DNA from: Asterias rubens
Taxonomy: Eukaryota > Echinodermata > Asteroidea > Forcipulatida > Asteriidae
Direction of reading: 5' to 3'
NCBI RefSeq assembly: GCF_902459465.1
Contig: NC_047076.1
Span: 6,518,146 to 6,582,145, forward strand
DNA: 64,000 nt
Numbering within the stretch: the stretch's first letter is position 1; each line of letters begins with the position of its first letter. The notes beneath the pieces were generated by a model, which was not told where the DNA came from, ran no database searches, and saw nothing but the letters and a program-made list of their open reading frames with translations. Of the stretch, positions 1 to 11,445 are shown piece after piece. A program made the position numbers and the translations under genes.

Positions 1-960
1 GCATCTTTTCTTGTACTAAATATGGACTCATGTTTATGATATAATGATGGACTCATCTTTACTATGTATTACTAGCCCTGTATAATAGACTCAAATCATT
101 CAAGGAATGACCCCAATTTTTAAGGCCATCTTGACTATTTATTAAGGTCCATTTGGAAAGGCATTTGGACACAGCTTTAATTGCATTAACGCCAATCGAC
201 CCATCTTTACTATGTATTAAGGCCTATATGAACCACGACCTTTTGACCCATCTTTATACCTGTATTAGGGCATGAACACAATTTTTAAGGCCATCTTGAC
301 TATTTATTAAGGTCCATTTGGAAAGGCATTTGGACACATCTTTAATTGCATTAAGGCCAATTGACCCATCTTTACTATGTATTAAGGCCTATATGAACCA
401 CGACCTTTTGACCCATCTTTATACCTGTATTAGGGCATGAACACAATTTTTAAGGCCATCTTGACTATTTATTAAGGTCCATTTGGAAAGGCATTTGGAC
501 ACATCTTTAATTGCATTAAGGCCAATTGACCCATCTTTACTATGTATTAAGGCCTATATGAACCACGACCTTTTGACCCATCTTTATACCTATTAAACTG
601 GTATTAGGGCATGGACCAATTTTTCAAGGCCTATGGACCTGTCTTTACTAAAGGCCTATGGACCCATTTTGAAGGCATATGGACCAATCTTCTAAGGTCT
701 ATTATGGACCCATCATAACTTGTATTAAGGCATATGGACCCATATCTTTACTATGTATCAAGACCTGTACGGACCCATCTTTACTATGTATAAGACCTGT
801 ATGTACCCATCTTTACTTTGTATTTAGGCCTATATGGACCCATCTTCAAAGGCCTGTGGACCAATCTTTACTATGTAATGAAAGGCTTATGCCTCCTTGA
901 GTCATTTCATATCTTTATTTAAGGCCATATTATGACTATGTTTATTATGATTATCTGCTT
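1..960. repeat. Hierarchical tandem satellite (165 bp higher-order unit)
   Basis: The stretch is built from a degenerate 31-47 bp monomer whose shared core reads like GACCCATCTTTACTATGTAT followed by TAAGGCC. From about 114 to 610 four monomers are locked into a 165 bp higher-order unit repeated almost exactly three times (AATTTTTAAGG recurs at 115, 280 and 445). On either side (1-113 and 610-960) the monomers continue singly and more diverged. The window starts inside the array, so its full length is unknown. An open frame at 679-900 is only the repeat translated. Confidence 0.85.
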
Positions 961-3575
961 TAAAACCATTGGCATTTGATATGGTTTGAGTAAGTCAGCA
1001 TCATTTTGTCTTCTTTCCTGTTAGAAGAATTCTTAGTCCACTCCTCAATGTTGACAAATGTCTTAAAGTTCACATAGCGTACTTTAATTTACCTTTGTTT
1101 ACCATTAAAAGGTAGGCAACTTTTAATATGGTTCACAGTAACACATAGTGGTTGAAACGCTGTCTTCTGTGGCTCAAATGAGAACTTCTTAAATCTCACT
1201 GTTGGCCGAACTCAATCTTCTCCAACTGTTTTAAGGTCGGTTTAGTCGTGATTGTCCATTTGTAACCATGGTTCAGTAATACTATATTACTGAAAATTAA
1301 CTTGGTGCTAGTTTCCTTGTTCTTTCTATCCATTAGCTTATTTTGAGGAATTCTTAGTAAAGCCAATATCACAAATTTCTCATTTGTCAAAAGTCCCACT
1401 TAATATACCCTTGTCCCATCCCTTTAAAGGCAGGATACACTTTTGGTAAATGCCAAAAACCATCCTCACCTGGTGTAAAAATCACTCATAGAAGTGATTT
1501 TGAAAGGATGTGAGTGAATGTTTAAAATGATTGATGAATTGCTGAATGAAAGTGATGATAACTCATAAGGCTTAATGGTAAAAACAAATGTAGGTTAAAA
1601 ATAAAAAATATCTCGTAACAATCGTCAAACACCAACAACTTGACAAGAACAATGCAGTCAAACATGTACAAATAAACAGAACATTTAAACACAGTTTCTT
1701 AGGGACCGAGATTTTCTTCGATTCAAACATTTTCAAGGACTACTTCTTCATTTGTCTTCAAAATTAGCCATGCCAAGGCAATTAAAGACTTCAAGACATT
1801 TTCTTAGGATTTGGAAATCCGAGAAGTCACCTAAGAGATTTACTGGATGCACCGCACACTGACAAGAGTGCCGACTGCGGCAAATTATACACAGGATTGT
1901 TTGAAACAATGGCTCATAGCTCTATGACCACGAACAATGTCTACTGATTTTGGACTCTAGCAAACAATGTGGTACAGTGTATTCATAATTAACTGTTAGT
2001 GATCCAATTTATTTGTTGCCTTTCGAACGTCAGTACTTTATCATTGTATTAAAAGATATATTATGTATGTTTGAAATAATGTTACTTATTTAATATTTTG
2101 GTAGTGGACATGAAAGAGACTATCTTTAAAACCCCTTTTAAGGCAAGATGCTCTCCAGGGGGAAAACAACAATATGAATAGCTTCAAGTTCTTAAGATTT
2201 GTGCCAGCAACTGAAATTATTACAGTGAAAAGTCAGGATCAATGGAAAGGCTATGTGAACTGAACAAACTCAAGGCAGTTTTGACAAGTCACCCACGAGG
2301 AAAACCATCATCAAGTTTATCAAGATATGTGCCAGCAAATGAAATGTGTTTATGGAAAAAAATGTGTCTATATGGAAATGTCTATGGAAAAGAGAAGGAT
2401 CAGTATTGAAAGTCAACACATGTACTCAACTGCTTCATGAAAAACTGGATCACATAGGAGGAAAATGTATCATCAAATTTTATTGACAGTTCTCTTGTGC
2501 CAGCATATGACAATATTACAATGGAAAATGTTCTGTGGATTGACAATAAATAAACTAAGAAGTCAGGATAAACATTTTCACTGAATTGTGCTAAGAGCAA
2601 TTGAGACAATCAACTTTAAGGAAAGCGATCAGTGACTAACACATTTAGTCAAAACAAAACACAATGCAACATTCATAAACAATGGACACTCAGTCAAACA
2701 AAACAAAACAAAGCATTTAAACATTATGAAATACAACAGTTACATAATAATTAAACAATTTAGGCCTAATCAATAAATGAAAAAAAAAATTGAAGGATGG
2801 ATGATAATTGAAGTGATCGAAATAGTGTGCGGTATACTTTTACCTTCTAATACAAGTTTTTTCAAAGCACCGTTGAAAGTAATGGGCCATCCCTCTTACT
2901 TTCTCCTCATATAACTAGTGGGTTCCCCCCCCCCCCCCATTAACTGGTGATCATCTTGATCAACTTTGATTTGGTGAATCATCCCTTCCTTTTCAGCACA
3001 TTTTGTTGTATGTGGATCTGGCTTCCGGTTGGACAACAACACCACCATCTCCATTGAACCAAAGTACATTACTTGTTCAACTTCTAAAGTTCTTAACAAC
3101 TTTGATATGAAAATGGTACTTTAACAGCCTGGTCACCCCAGAGTGAAAGTACAATGAATGAGTATGAAGTGTTAGTGGTAAATTGAGATTAACAATTAAT
3201 TTAACAAAAATAACTAGGTTAAAGGTGTATACACGACAAAAAAACATACATACACAAAACAATAATAACACAGCAAAAATACATTCAGACCATCAAACAC
3301 TTAAGAAAATATGTTCATGTTCAGAGAACAATTAAGAGACGTCAGTGAAACAAGATTGCCCATCAAAGCTATTGTATGACTCAAGAAACATTAAGGACTG
3401 CTTATGTATTCTTAACTACGCATCAAGTTAACTTGCCATGGAAATGATACACAACTGATTCTTCAAGAGGACATAAACAGTCTCAAGATATTATTGCTCA
3501 AAATCAAGATTTGAAGAATGTTTATGTAGGTTAAATTTATCATTTTTAAATTACAACAGGTGGAAAATATCAAAA
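961..3575. other. Intergenic, no gene seen
   Basis: AT-rich sequence without a convincing exon on either strand. The only open frames are short and have no recognisable protein. It contains a run of 14 C at 2925-2938. Short diverged motifs recur around 2200-2600 (variants of 'tttatcaagatatgtgccagcaa'), suggesting an old degenerate tandem duplication. Confidence 0.5.
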
Positions 3576-4050
3576 TCTTTTCTTTGTATTGTTTAGAACC
3601 AATCAATTTACCTTGTGGTTTATTATTTGATAATAATCATACTGTAAATACACTGAGTGAATATTTTGTATTTAAAAGAAAAAAGAGGTCTGATGTAACT
3701 GCATAAAGCAGTTGTTTTACTCCTATACTCATTACCTCCCTATGTGTCATCAGTCAATTTACCTTGTAGTTTACTAATTGATAAATAATCATACTGTATT
3801 ATACTTGGTGAATATTTTTGTATGTAAAAAAAAAGAGGTCTGATGTAACTGTATAAAGCAGTTGTTTTACCCCTATACTCATTACCTCCCTACTGTGTAT
3901 AGTTTAGAATCAGTCAATTTACCTTGTGGTTTATTACTTGATAAATAATCACACTGTAATAATACTTGGTAAAAAGAGAGGATGTAACTGCATAAAGCAG
4001 TTGTTTCGCCCCGTAATTCATGTCTACCTCCCTATACATACTTGTTTTAT
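3576..4050. repeat. Three-copy tandem repeat, about 155 bp
   Basis: The motif TCAATTTACCTTGT recurs near 3603, 3754 and 3914. Each unit continues through a poly-A/purine stretch ending AAGAGGTCTGATGTAACTG, then ATAAAGCAGTTGTTT and a pyrimidine-rich CTCATTACCTCCCTA. Every unit carries a small potential hairpin, AACTGC-ATAAA-GCAGTT. Copy 3 has a deletion in the purine tract. Confidence 0.8.
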
Positions 4051-4499
4051 GTGGTTTATGAGTATGGTGTCCATGAATTTCTTTGATTTGTCAAGTTTGT
4101 CTGTTAATTTAATTGAACAGATTTTCAAATCAAAATTAAATTGACAGTGTTGAATTTTTAAATCAAATTAAAACAGTATTGGAAATAAAAAACAGAAAAT
4201 CAGTGGACCACAAAGTTGCTGAGGATATTGAAGAAACACATCATTGCAATACACTCAAAGGTAATTAGATTGTTTTCCTTTAAAAAAAATATTACCATAT
4301 TTTCATTGTTTTTGCGACAAACCATTATTATTCAAGACTCAATTGATGCAGACCTGTTCATCCCATGTAACCAGACTTAGTTTAGCCTAGAAACCACAAT
4401 ACCTTGTTTGAGGCCTAGTATAAGCTCAGATTATTTGCCTAGCTCTCTAAAAACAAAATTCTTTTAATTGATTCAATATAACACTCACTTCATTTATGC

Positions 4500-5480
4500 T
4501 GGGCTACACGGTAATTATCTTTTAGTCTGTATTTAAAGAAAAATTATATTATTTTTCAATAGATGACAAGTCTAACCCATATTTCTGGGTAATATGAATT
4601 TGAAGTAGGCTTAACTATTCCCCCTCACCCAAAATATAGGTCTCTATTTATCTGTATATAAAAATTGAAATAAAGAAATAAATAAAGGCCTAAAATATAA
4701 TTATCTTTCAATAGATGATAAGCTTACTATAATACTTTTGTTCTAATTTATGATTTTAGAAGTATAAGCTATAATGACTATTTTTCAAATACCATGCCCT
4801 TTTCCTTGAAGTAGGCCTACATATAAATGTTATTCACACTTGCAATACAGACAAAAATGAAGGTCTAAATTAAGATGGTTTAGATGATATTGTGTAACAC
4901 CAATGTATATTTCTTCTAATTAATTTTAAATGAATTTTAAGTAGATGGCAACTCTAGCCCCATGTTGCAGGTAATATGAATTTAAATTAGGCTTAATGAC
5001 TATCCCCTATCACCTGTTTATACAAATAGAAATAAAGAAATAAATAAAGACCTAAAATATAATTATCTTCCAATAGATGATAAGCTTACCATAATACTTT
5101 TGTTCTAATTTATATTATATGATTTAGAAGTAGGCCAATGAGTTTTCAAATACCATGCCTTTTTCCTTGAAGTAGGCCTACATATAAATGTTATTCACAC
5201 TTGCAATAATACGAACAATAATGAAGGCCTAAATTAAGATGGTTTAGATGATACTGTGTAACACTAATGTACAATTCTTCTAATTAATTCTAAATGAATT
5301 TTAAGTAGATGACAACTCTAGCCCAATGTTGCAGGTAAGAATCTGAATAAGGCGCATAATGACTCTTATTTGTCAAAGTGCCACGCCTTTTTCCTAGAAG
5401 TAGGCCTTTACATTCAGCTGTTATGCACAATTGAAATAAAGAAATAAATGAATAAAATAAATAAAATAAGATTAGGCCTA
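4500..5480. repeat. Tandem repeat, about 360 bp, roughly 2.6 copies
   Basis: Long blocks recur about 360 bp apart. GATGATAAGCTTAC appears near 4715 and 5077. The block containing CCTTGAAGTAGGCCTACAT appears twice, with a more diverged third copy near 5395. The AATTTTAAGTAGATG block appears near 4935 and 5300. No coding potential is visible. Confidence 0.8.
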
Positions 5481-6600
5481 ATAACTATTTTTTTAAATTT
5501 CATTCCATGTCTTCCTTAAAGTATGTCTATAGGTAAATTTTAATCAGAATTGGACGGAAACCAATTAGGCCTAAAATAAGGTAATTTTCCCCATATTATG
5601 GTTTTAACACAAAAATCGTTTTTCTAGAATTAATACGATAGTGATGACATTTGTTTAGGCATAATAATGGGATTATTTTCCCCACAAAGAAATGCTCTAA
5701 ATACTTTTAATAAATGTTTGTAGAATGGAATTACATAGTGTACTGGTTCAGAATAATGCAAAACTGTCAAATTAGGCCTAATATTACAAGGTTTAGAACT
5801 AAAACTTAAAGATGACACATTTACTGAAGAAAAAACTTAATAGTCCACAATGTTTCCATAATAGCTTCAATGCATGCAATTCTTTTTATATAGTGGTTTG
5901 TTATCTTTTAGCTTAATAAAATAGCAGTGTTATTTCTTTGTGTGAGCAATTGAAAGACATGGAAAAACACGTCTGATTCATCTTACTTATCAACATTCTC
6001 ATAAGAATGGTCACTCAATCTGCCCTCTCTTGTTAAAAGAAAGAACAATTCAAGTCTTCTATATATGAGCCTTTGGAAATTTTATTTCGAAACACATTTC
6101 TGGCAAAGGTGAGGATGGACGGCTATATGGGGAAATGGAGGAGGCCGTTTAAAAAAGAAGGACAAAAATAAAATAATACAAACTCTTTTCAAACATTGAA
6201 AATTTAAGTCAGAATGTTCTTACATGCTTTTCTTTTCACATACATAATGATACCTAGTTTAATTCAAGGCTTGTTATACATGTATACCAACAATATCTTT
6301 TCAGAATAATGTTTTATCTTTACTTTATTTTCAGGTTCTGAAATTGTGGTTCATTAGTCAAATCTCAAGTATTAAAAAGGTGAAGTAGAAGACAAATTTG
6401 TATATATTTTTTTCCCTTCTTTTTTTAAATTAAAACATAAATCTTAAATAATAACAAAATAATGCATTTGTTCACATATACATCAAAAGAGTCACTGCAA
6501 CTTTTTTTAAACATGCTGCTCATTTTATTGTGCCAACGCTGGAACAGAGTCTCAGAGTGTCACTCTTACAAAACTACACACACTGCAAGTAATTTCTAAA
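5481..6600. other. Intergenic, no gene seen
   Basis: AT-rich sequence with no splice-linked open frame and no recognisable element. The left part still shows the TAGGCCTAA-type words of the neighbouring array. Confidence 0.4.
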
Positions 6601-6611
6601 GGTTTTCACAA

Positions 6612-7495
6612 CAGCGCCCGCTGTGTGCGGGATGCGTATTTTTTTTCCTAGGACGAACGTGGGCAATTAACATAAAATGGGCGTGTTTTTGCCCAAAAAA
6701 CACTCTCGTGCATGCACGAACTTAAGTGATGACTGCAAGGGACCTTGGGCCACTGGTGGTAGTATGTGGAGTGAAAATAGTTGTGGTAAATTAATGGAGA
6801 CCCAAACCTGCCTTTCTTCTTCTATCGCTTACCACAATGGTGTACAGGTTGTGATGAGCCAGTCTACCTCCTAATTCTTCCTCCATGGTCTATTTTATAA
6901 ACTGGGCACATTTGGTAATTATTGTCGAAGACCAGTATTTTCACTTGATTTGGTAATTATTGTCGAAGACCAGTATTTTCACTTAATGTATCCCAACATG
7001 CATAAGATAACAAACCTGTGGAAAAAAAACAACATTTTTTGTTGTTGCATAATTTTGTGTGCTCCAGATGCATAAGTGCTGTTTGTAATGCAGTGTACTA
7101 TTAAATTTCATCAAAAAAACATTAGGGACCACAACCGTTCATTATGACCGTCAGTCTATTTTCATAATAAATTGCCCTCCCTCCCCCTCCCAACCATATC
7201 CAGAAATATTTTATTGGGCAATCAAGACTTGGCAATGAAAGCAAAGCGCGACGCATTTTATGGACAAAAGGTAGAGTTGTACAAGTACAAATTAATATGC
7301 AGTTTTACATGGTACTATTATGTGTACGTGTTTGCGTGTATGTGTACATGTTTAATATGCGTGAGTGTATTTCCACAACTATTAAATTACGTCGAAGTAC
7401 GCATGTGCATGGGAAAATGTATAGTTAACTACGCCCATTTATGTAAATTATCCACATTCGTCCTAGGAAAAAAAAATACGCGTGCGGGATCGCAA
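6612..7495. mobile_element. DNA-transposon-like element with about 50 bp terminal inverted repeats
   Basis: The left end (about 6627-6682, GCGTATTTTTTTTCCTAGGAC then GAACGTGGGCAATTAACATA) is matched in reverse complement by the right end (about 7430-7490, ATGTAAATTATCCACATTCG then TCCTAGGAAAAAAAAATACGC). The two arms agree over roughly 50 bp with a few mismatches. The ~880 bp element has no transposase frame, so it is non-autonomous. A fragment of MITE family A lies inside it. Target-site duplications are not clear. Confidence 0.6.
6910..7022 (-). mobile_element. MITE family A, fragment with internal 35 bp duplication
   Basis: One end of MITE family A is present. The words TTTGGTAATTATTGTCGAAG and ACCAGTATTTTCACTT occur twice in direct tandem (about 6911-6946 and 6949-6984), followed by the family sequence ATGTATCCCAACATGCATAA and CAAACCTGTG. 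The rest of the family consensus is missing. It sits inside the inverted-repeat element 6612-7495. Confidence 0.7.
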
Positions 7496-8930
7496 TAGGT
7501 AAGTGATTACGAATAACAGCGTCTTGTGTCAAGACTAGTTATCTTCAGCAGGAGCCACGCCCACTCTATCAGTGACATGAGGGATGGTCAAACCACTGAT
7601 TCATCCCTACGCACCTATTTTACTACAGATTCTATGGTTCATGACATTTTTCTAGAGACAACTGGGAAAATATACCCACAAATAACATTTTAAGATTGAG
7701 ACTGATGACTCATGAGAGAGTTTTTCTAGCCGTTGCTCCCTCGCGTGCTGCGCTTGAGAAGTTTTCAATGCGGAATACCCAATTCTTCCAATACGCTCTT
7801 TGCCTTCGTGACGTCTGGGTAACGTACCCTCGGGTGCGGTGCAGGTGGGTAAATAACTGGTAATCGGTCCATTACGCCATTGCCGCACATACTCATTCAA
7901 ACATAAATAAAAGTTTTATGCGGGAACCACGGAAATTTACACCTGTATTGAACAGCGCTGTACAAAATTTACATTCAACGTAAAGAGTGAAACGCTCGCC
8001 ATGACAGCGTTTCAATTTGTAAACTACCACCACTTTCCACTAAATCAGCTTATTTCATAGGAATTGATTGTACCATGTTTTGTTTGGACTAACGTTTTAC
8101 CATCAATCAGTGCTTCTTCTTGCTGGTAAGTCAAAAGAGTTTTCTGCATGTTTTTTTTGGAAAGAGGTTTTGGACCGACCACCGACTAGCGTTACGCATA
8201 ACGGCAAAAATGCATTGGAATTTTGTATTGAATAAACGAGTGATTACTCACCACCAGTGGAATGTTGACATTGCATGTAGATTCTTTGTATGCCAATGGG
8301 GGCGTACGCTCACATTAACAAACAACATTCACTTATGTCCCCGGGTTCCTCTGTCATGTAAACTATGTTCTGCCAAAAAAATTCTTATTATTATTCTGCC
8401 AAAAGGGAAAAGTTTTCGTATCGTTTTGAAGTAAGTTCTATTAAAAAAAGTTACTCTGTCAATAATGGGATTCCCCTTGCTTGTTGACTTGATCAGTTCA
8501 GTTGAGTCTTTGACAAAAAACATTTAACAATATGAGTGAAAAAGTGGTGGCAGAATATAGACTCGGTAAACAGCGCCCCAGTTACTACTGGGTCTAGGCA
8601 GAATAAATTAATCTTTCTAAGAAGACTAATGTTCTTTTGAACAGTTACTGTGTCTAGTTTTTATAATGTTTTGTAATGAAACATTTCAAATTATTTGGTG
8701 AAAAGATTGGTCTGAGATTAATGAAACCAACATTTGGGCATTGGGTTGACTATTAACTACCCTTAGCTTTACGTCCAAACTTGTGGATCCTGCATCTTGC
8801 ATCTTGCATCTTGCATTGTTGTACTCTCCCAAAAGCATTGCTGCTGTCCTGGAGAGGGTGGGTTGCAATTTCCATTTGTGCTCTGTGCTTGTGCTTTCAA
8901 GATAGTGCTTATAAGATGGTGATAATGTCA
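7496..8930. other. Intergenic, no gene seen
   Basis: No exon can be supported. The sequence around 8540-8560 (GAGTGAAAAAGTGGTGGC) matches one arm of the hairpin MITE found at 62193 and 63519, so a decayed relative is probably present at about 8400-8570. A (CATCTTG)n microsatellite of about 4 units lies at 8790-8817. Confidence 0.45.
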
Positions 8931-8934
8931 AATT

Positions 8935-9140
8935 GTCCTAAGAGGGATTGGTAGCTCCATCCCTCTTATAGCTGGCAGTGCTTCTCTTTGGTTCAGATTG
9001 GTTGCAGTGACTGCAGCCACTGGTAGCCTGTTCCAAATCCTAACAGCTCTTGGGAAAGGGCTGTAGAGGTAGCAGTCAACTCTGGCGAATGGTTGCCTGT
9101 AGGTGTGGCTATGTTGATTTGTCTGGTTGATCGTCTGTTC
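8935..9140 (-). pseudogene. Non-LTR retrotransposon (LINE) 3' coding fragment
   Basis: Read on the minus strand, about 9100-8940 gives a peptide containing CYLYSPFPRAVRIWNRLPV. This is the FFPRTIRLWNKLP-type signature found at the C-terminus of CR1/L2/RTE-like reverse-transcriptase polyproteins. The frame upstream (PPNIILENRRSTRQ) is joined only by a frameshift near 9115. It is a dead fragment. Confidence 0.7.
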
Positions 9141-9242
9141 TCTAGGATGATGTTTGGAGGAGTAAACCCAGTGTAAATGTAAATGTAAAAGTGTAATGTA
9201 GGCTAGGTAGGGTCCGACTGAATGTTCGTGTGTTCGTTGGGC

Positions 9243-9308
9243 ACTTCTAGAAAACTATAACTTAAGGCTCCCCCGTGAGCACGGGGACCCCTTTAGTTTC
9301 TAGAAGTA
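9243..9308. other. Two-tier hairpin
   Basis: The outer arms ACTTCTAGAAAACTATA (9243-9259) and TTAGTTTCTAGAAGTATA (9293-9310) pair over about 12 bp with one bulge. The loop contains a second, perfect stem CCCCGTG-AG-CACGGGG (about 9271-9286). It could fold as RNA or be the collapsed remains of a MITE. No coding sequence surrounds it. Confidence 0.55.
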
Positions 9309-9310
9309 TA

Positions 9311-10340
9311 CGTTGGGTACCTGTGTTTTTTATTTAAAAACATTCATATTCAATTTCACAACATGGAATTTTATGATGATTGTACATGATCAGTCAATCT
9401 CTGTGTACAATGTCGGGCAAAATTTTGGTGGTCCATCAATTGCCCAAATCAACACAGAACCTTTCGCAATTGCTTGAATATGGCTGCGCGTTCACGCGAC
9501 CATAATTTGTGCAGCAATATCGATGACTGCGCGAACAAAAGATCGTAAAAACAGGGAAGCGTGATCGAGCTCTTGCATGACTAGGCAGAAGACGTGCCAT
9601 TAAATTAAAGATAGGGTGTGATGAAAAACTTCTCTTAAAACAAAATCTAGCAAAAACCTCTATAATAAACTCACCTAAGTTTATATGCAAAGAAGTACAT
9701 ATTTTGAATTGAATTGATTGAATTTATTTGATTTATTCATCATCAAGTATTACACAAAATTTACATTCCAATTGTACAGCATTATATAAAATATTATAAT
9801 GTAAAAATTGCACAAGATTTATACTAACATACCAAAGAAAACAATCTAATAAAAAAACACATTAAAATTTATAAAAAAATTAAACATAAAAGAGTAGTGG
9901 ACCCCCCACCCCTCTAACTAAAAGAGGCAAAATTTTCTGGATTTATAGACATATTATGTTTGTAATTTATAAAAATTATGTTTGTTTTGCGGTGCATGTT
10001 TTATAACTTTTTAACAATCATGGTGTGTAGTAAATTATTGGCTCACCAGTCCATTTTTATTTTAAGGAATCTTGTAGCTCTTGACTATGAATAATTTCCT
10101 CCACTTTGCTGGTGCTATATTAAGTTGTACAGCACCTTGGGGTTGTCCAGTTATGGTATGTACATGTAATGTAAGGTGCTTTATAAAGCATAACTTAACC
10201 ATTATTACACAGTTGCTGGCTGATATGATGGTACGATTGACCAGTGTAAAACCATCCCCTCAAGACATTGTTGTTATCGAGAGCTGAATTATGAGCAATG
10301 ACTGTTTGGATTAATATAAGGAATGGTGGCTTCATCATTG
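9311..10340. other. Intergenic, no gene seen
   Basis: No splice-linked open frame and no recognisable element. The AT-rich stretch 9700-9900 contains simple A/T runs only. Confidence 0.4.
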
Positions 10341-10515
10341 ATCATCCTTCGTCCTTAGACGGAATACAGTAGAAGCAGCTTTGATGAAGTGGTGCCAGGT
10401 TGCTTTGTCCCTCATGAGTTGTTGCGTCTCGTTTAGATTGAGATTTGTGTCTCGGGTGATGGTGTCAGTGTAGCTCATTTTCCTCCTGCCGCGATTTGGA
10501 TGTCCGCCAGGCTTG
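10341..10515 (-). pseudogene. Retrotransposon polyprotein C-terminal fragment
   Basis: On the minus strand an open frame runs from about 10512 to a TGA near 10341. Its peptide begins PGGHPNRGRRKMSYTDTI and later contains LMRDKATWHHFIKAAS. This pattern (GR-x-R-M-SY-x-D-T-L, then D-R-x-x-W) is typical of the last 60 residues of non-LTR retrotransposon polyproteins. It is notable that no frameshift or stop interrupts the ~57 codons. Confidence 0.6.
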
Positions 10516-11220
10516 ATATATTCTTTTGATTGATTAAATATTGATAGTTTGGTTTACATCATACTGTAATTAAATATCATAGTGTTAGTTTCCGCTACTC
10601 AAAGAGTGTGTCTGTGACATTTTGAACCAACAATGACAATTTTCATTCTTCTGCTGAAACTCCAAACAATTACAGAATGTAGTTTGAAAAAAAAAAAACC
10701 TGGCCAGAACCTTGCAAGGGATTGCCAATCAAAAGTTTTGCCTCCCTCTTTTTATATATTAAAAGTTTGGTCGTGTTTGCAAATTTTGGGAAGGCACCCC
10801 AGTCATTGCCAGTTGGCACTCAGCACTGCCTGGGTTTGTTTAAATTCAGCCCAAACTATTCCAAACTTGTGAATTGTGCACAAACACTGTGCATGGGTAC
10901 ACGTACACAAACCAGCCTTGAGGTGAGATCAAAGCTTTAAGCCGTTGCCATGGTCACCAAGAACCCCCAAGTTTGATTTGATGTCTGACATTTTGCCCTT
11001 TCTGGTCATCGAATTCCGTAGACTTGAATGTATTTTAATTCATCCCAATTATGTTAGTACTGTAATCTTTGTAACTTTCTTAGTGGACTGCGTAGTTGGG
11101 CACCAGAGGGGTGCATGGGCGTCTTTTGTACGCCCTGGTTTGAATTAGGATGGCTTGTTTAAATAGCTGTTCCTACTGCAAGGTAAAAGAAGTGTGTTAA
11201 TAACAATCCACAGCACTTTC
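10516..11220. other. Intergenic, no gene seen
   Basis: Two overlapping short open frames near 10630-10940 show no domain, no splice sites and no conserved composition, so I do not call a gene. Confidence 0.4.
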
Positions 11221-11224
11221 CAGC

Positions 11225-11355
11225 CCTGTATGCTTCGTTTTTGAAAGGGCACGAGGGTGCCAAGACATTTTCTCCTCGGTAAGGGCACACTATGAGGAAA
11301 TTGTAAATTAAGGATTTCAAGGGCACCAAGGCAACGACTATGGGCATGGAGGCAA
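11225..11355. repeat. Dispersed repeat, copy 1 (pair with 21588-21725)
   Basis: The words GGTAAGGGCACACTATGAGGAAA, TTGTAAATT, AAGGGCACCAAGGCAA and TGTGGGC/TATGGGC follow in the same order and spacing here and at 21588-21725. The shared block is about 130 bp. Family type is unknown. Confidence 0.65.
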
Positions 11356-11379
11356 TCGCCTCTGTTGCCTCCGTGAAGT

Positions 11380-11445
11380 ATCAGGCCTACACTTTGATGG
11401 GATTCGAACCCACAACCATCTGCAATCGATGCAGAAGTATTGCAG
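11380..11445 (-). repeat. tRNA-like SINE fragment
   Basis: The minus strand carries GGGTTCGAATCCCATC, a perfect T-arm/box B for RNA polymerase III, following a stretch that does not fold as a normal anticodon arm. No A box or acceptor stem closes the structure. I read it as a truncated tRNA-derived SINE, not a tRNA gene. Confidence 0.4.

Noticed and set aside
679..900. 73-codon open frame with repeated GPISLLCIK-like words
   Set aside because: It is the satellite monomer translated; the repetition comes from the DNA repeat, and there is no splice or start context.
11380..11445. tRNA gene on the minus strand
   Set aside because: Only the T arm is convincing; no acceptor stem, D arm or normal anticodon loop could be built around it.
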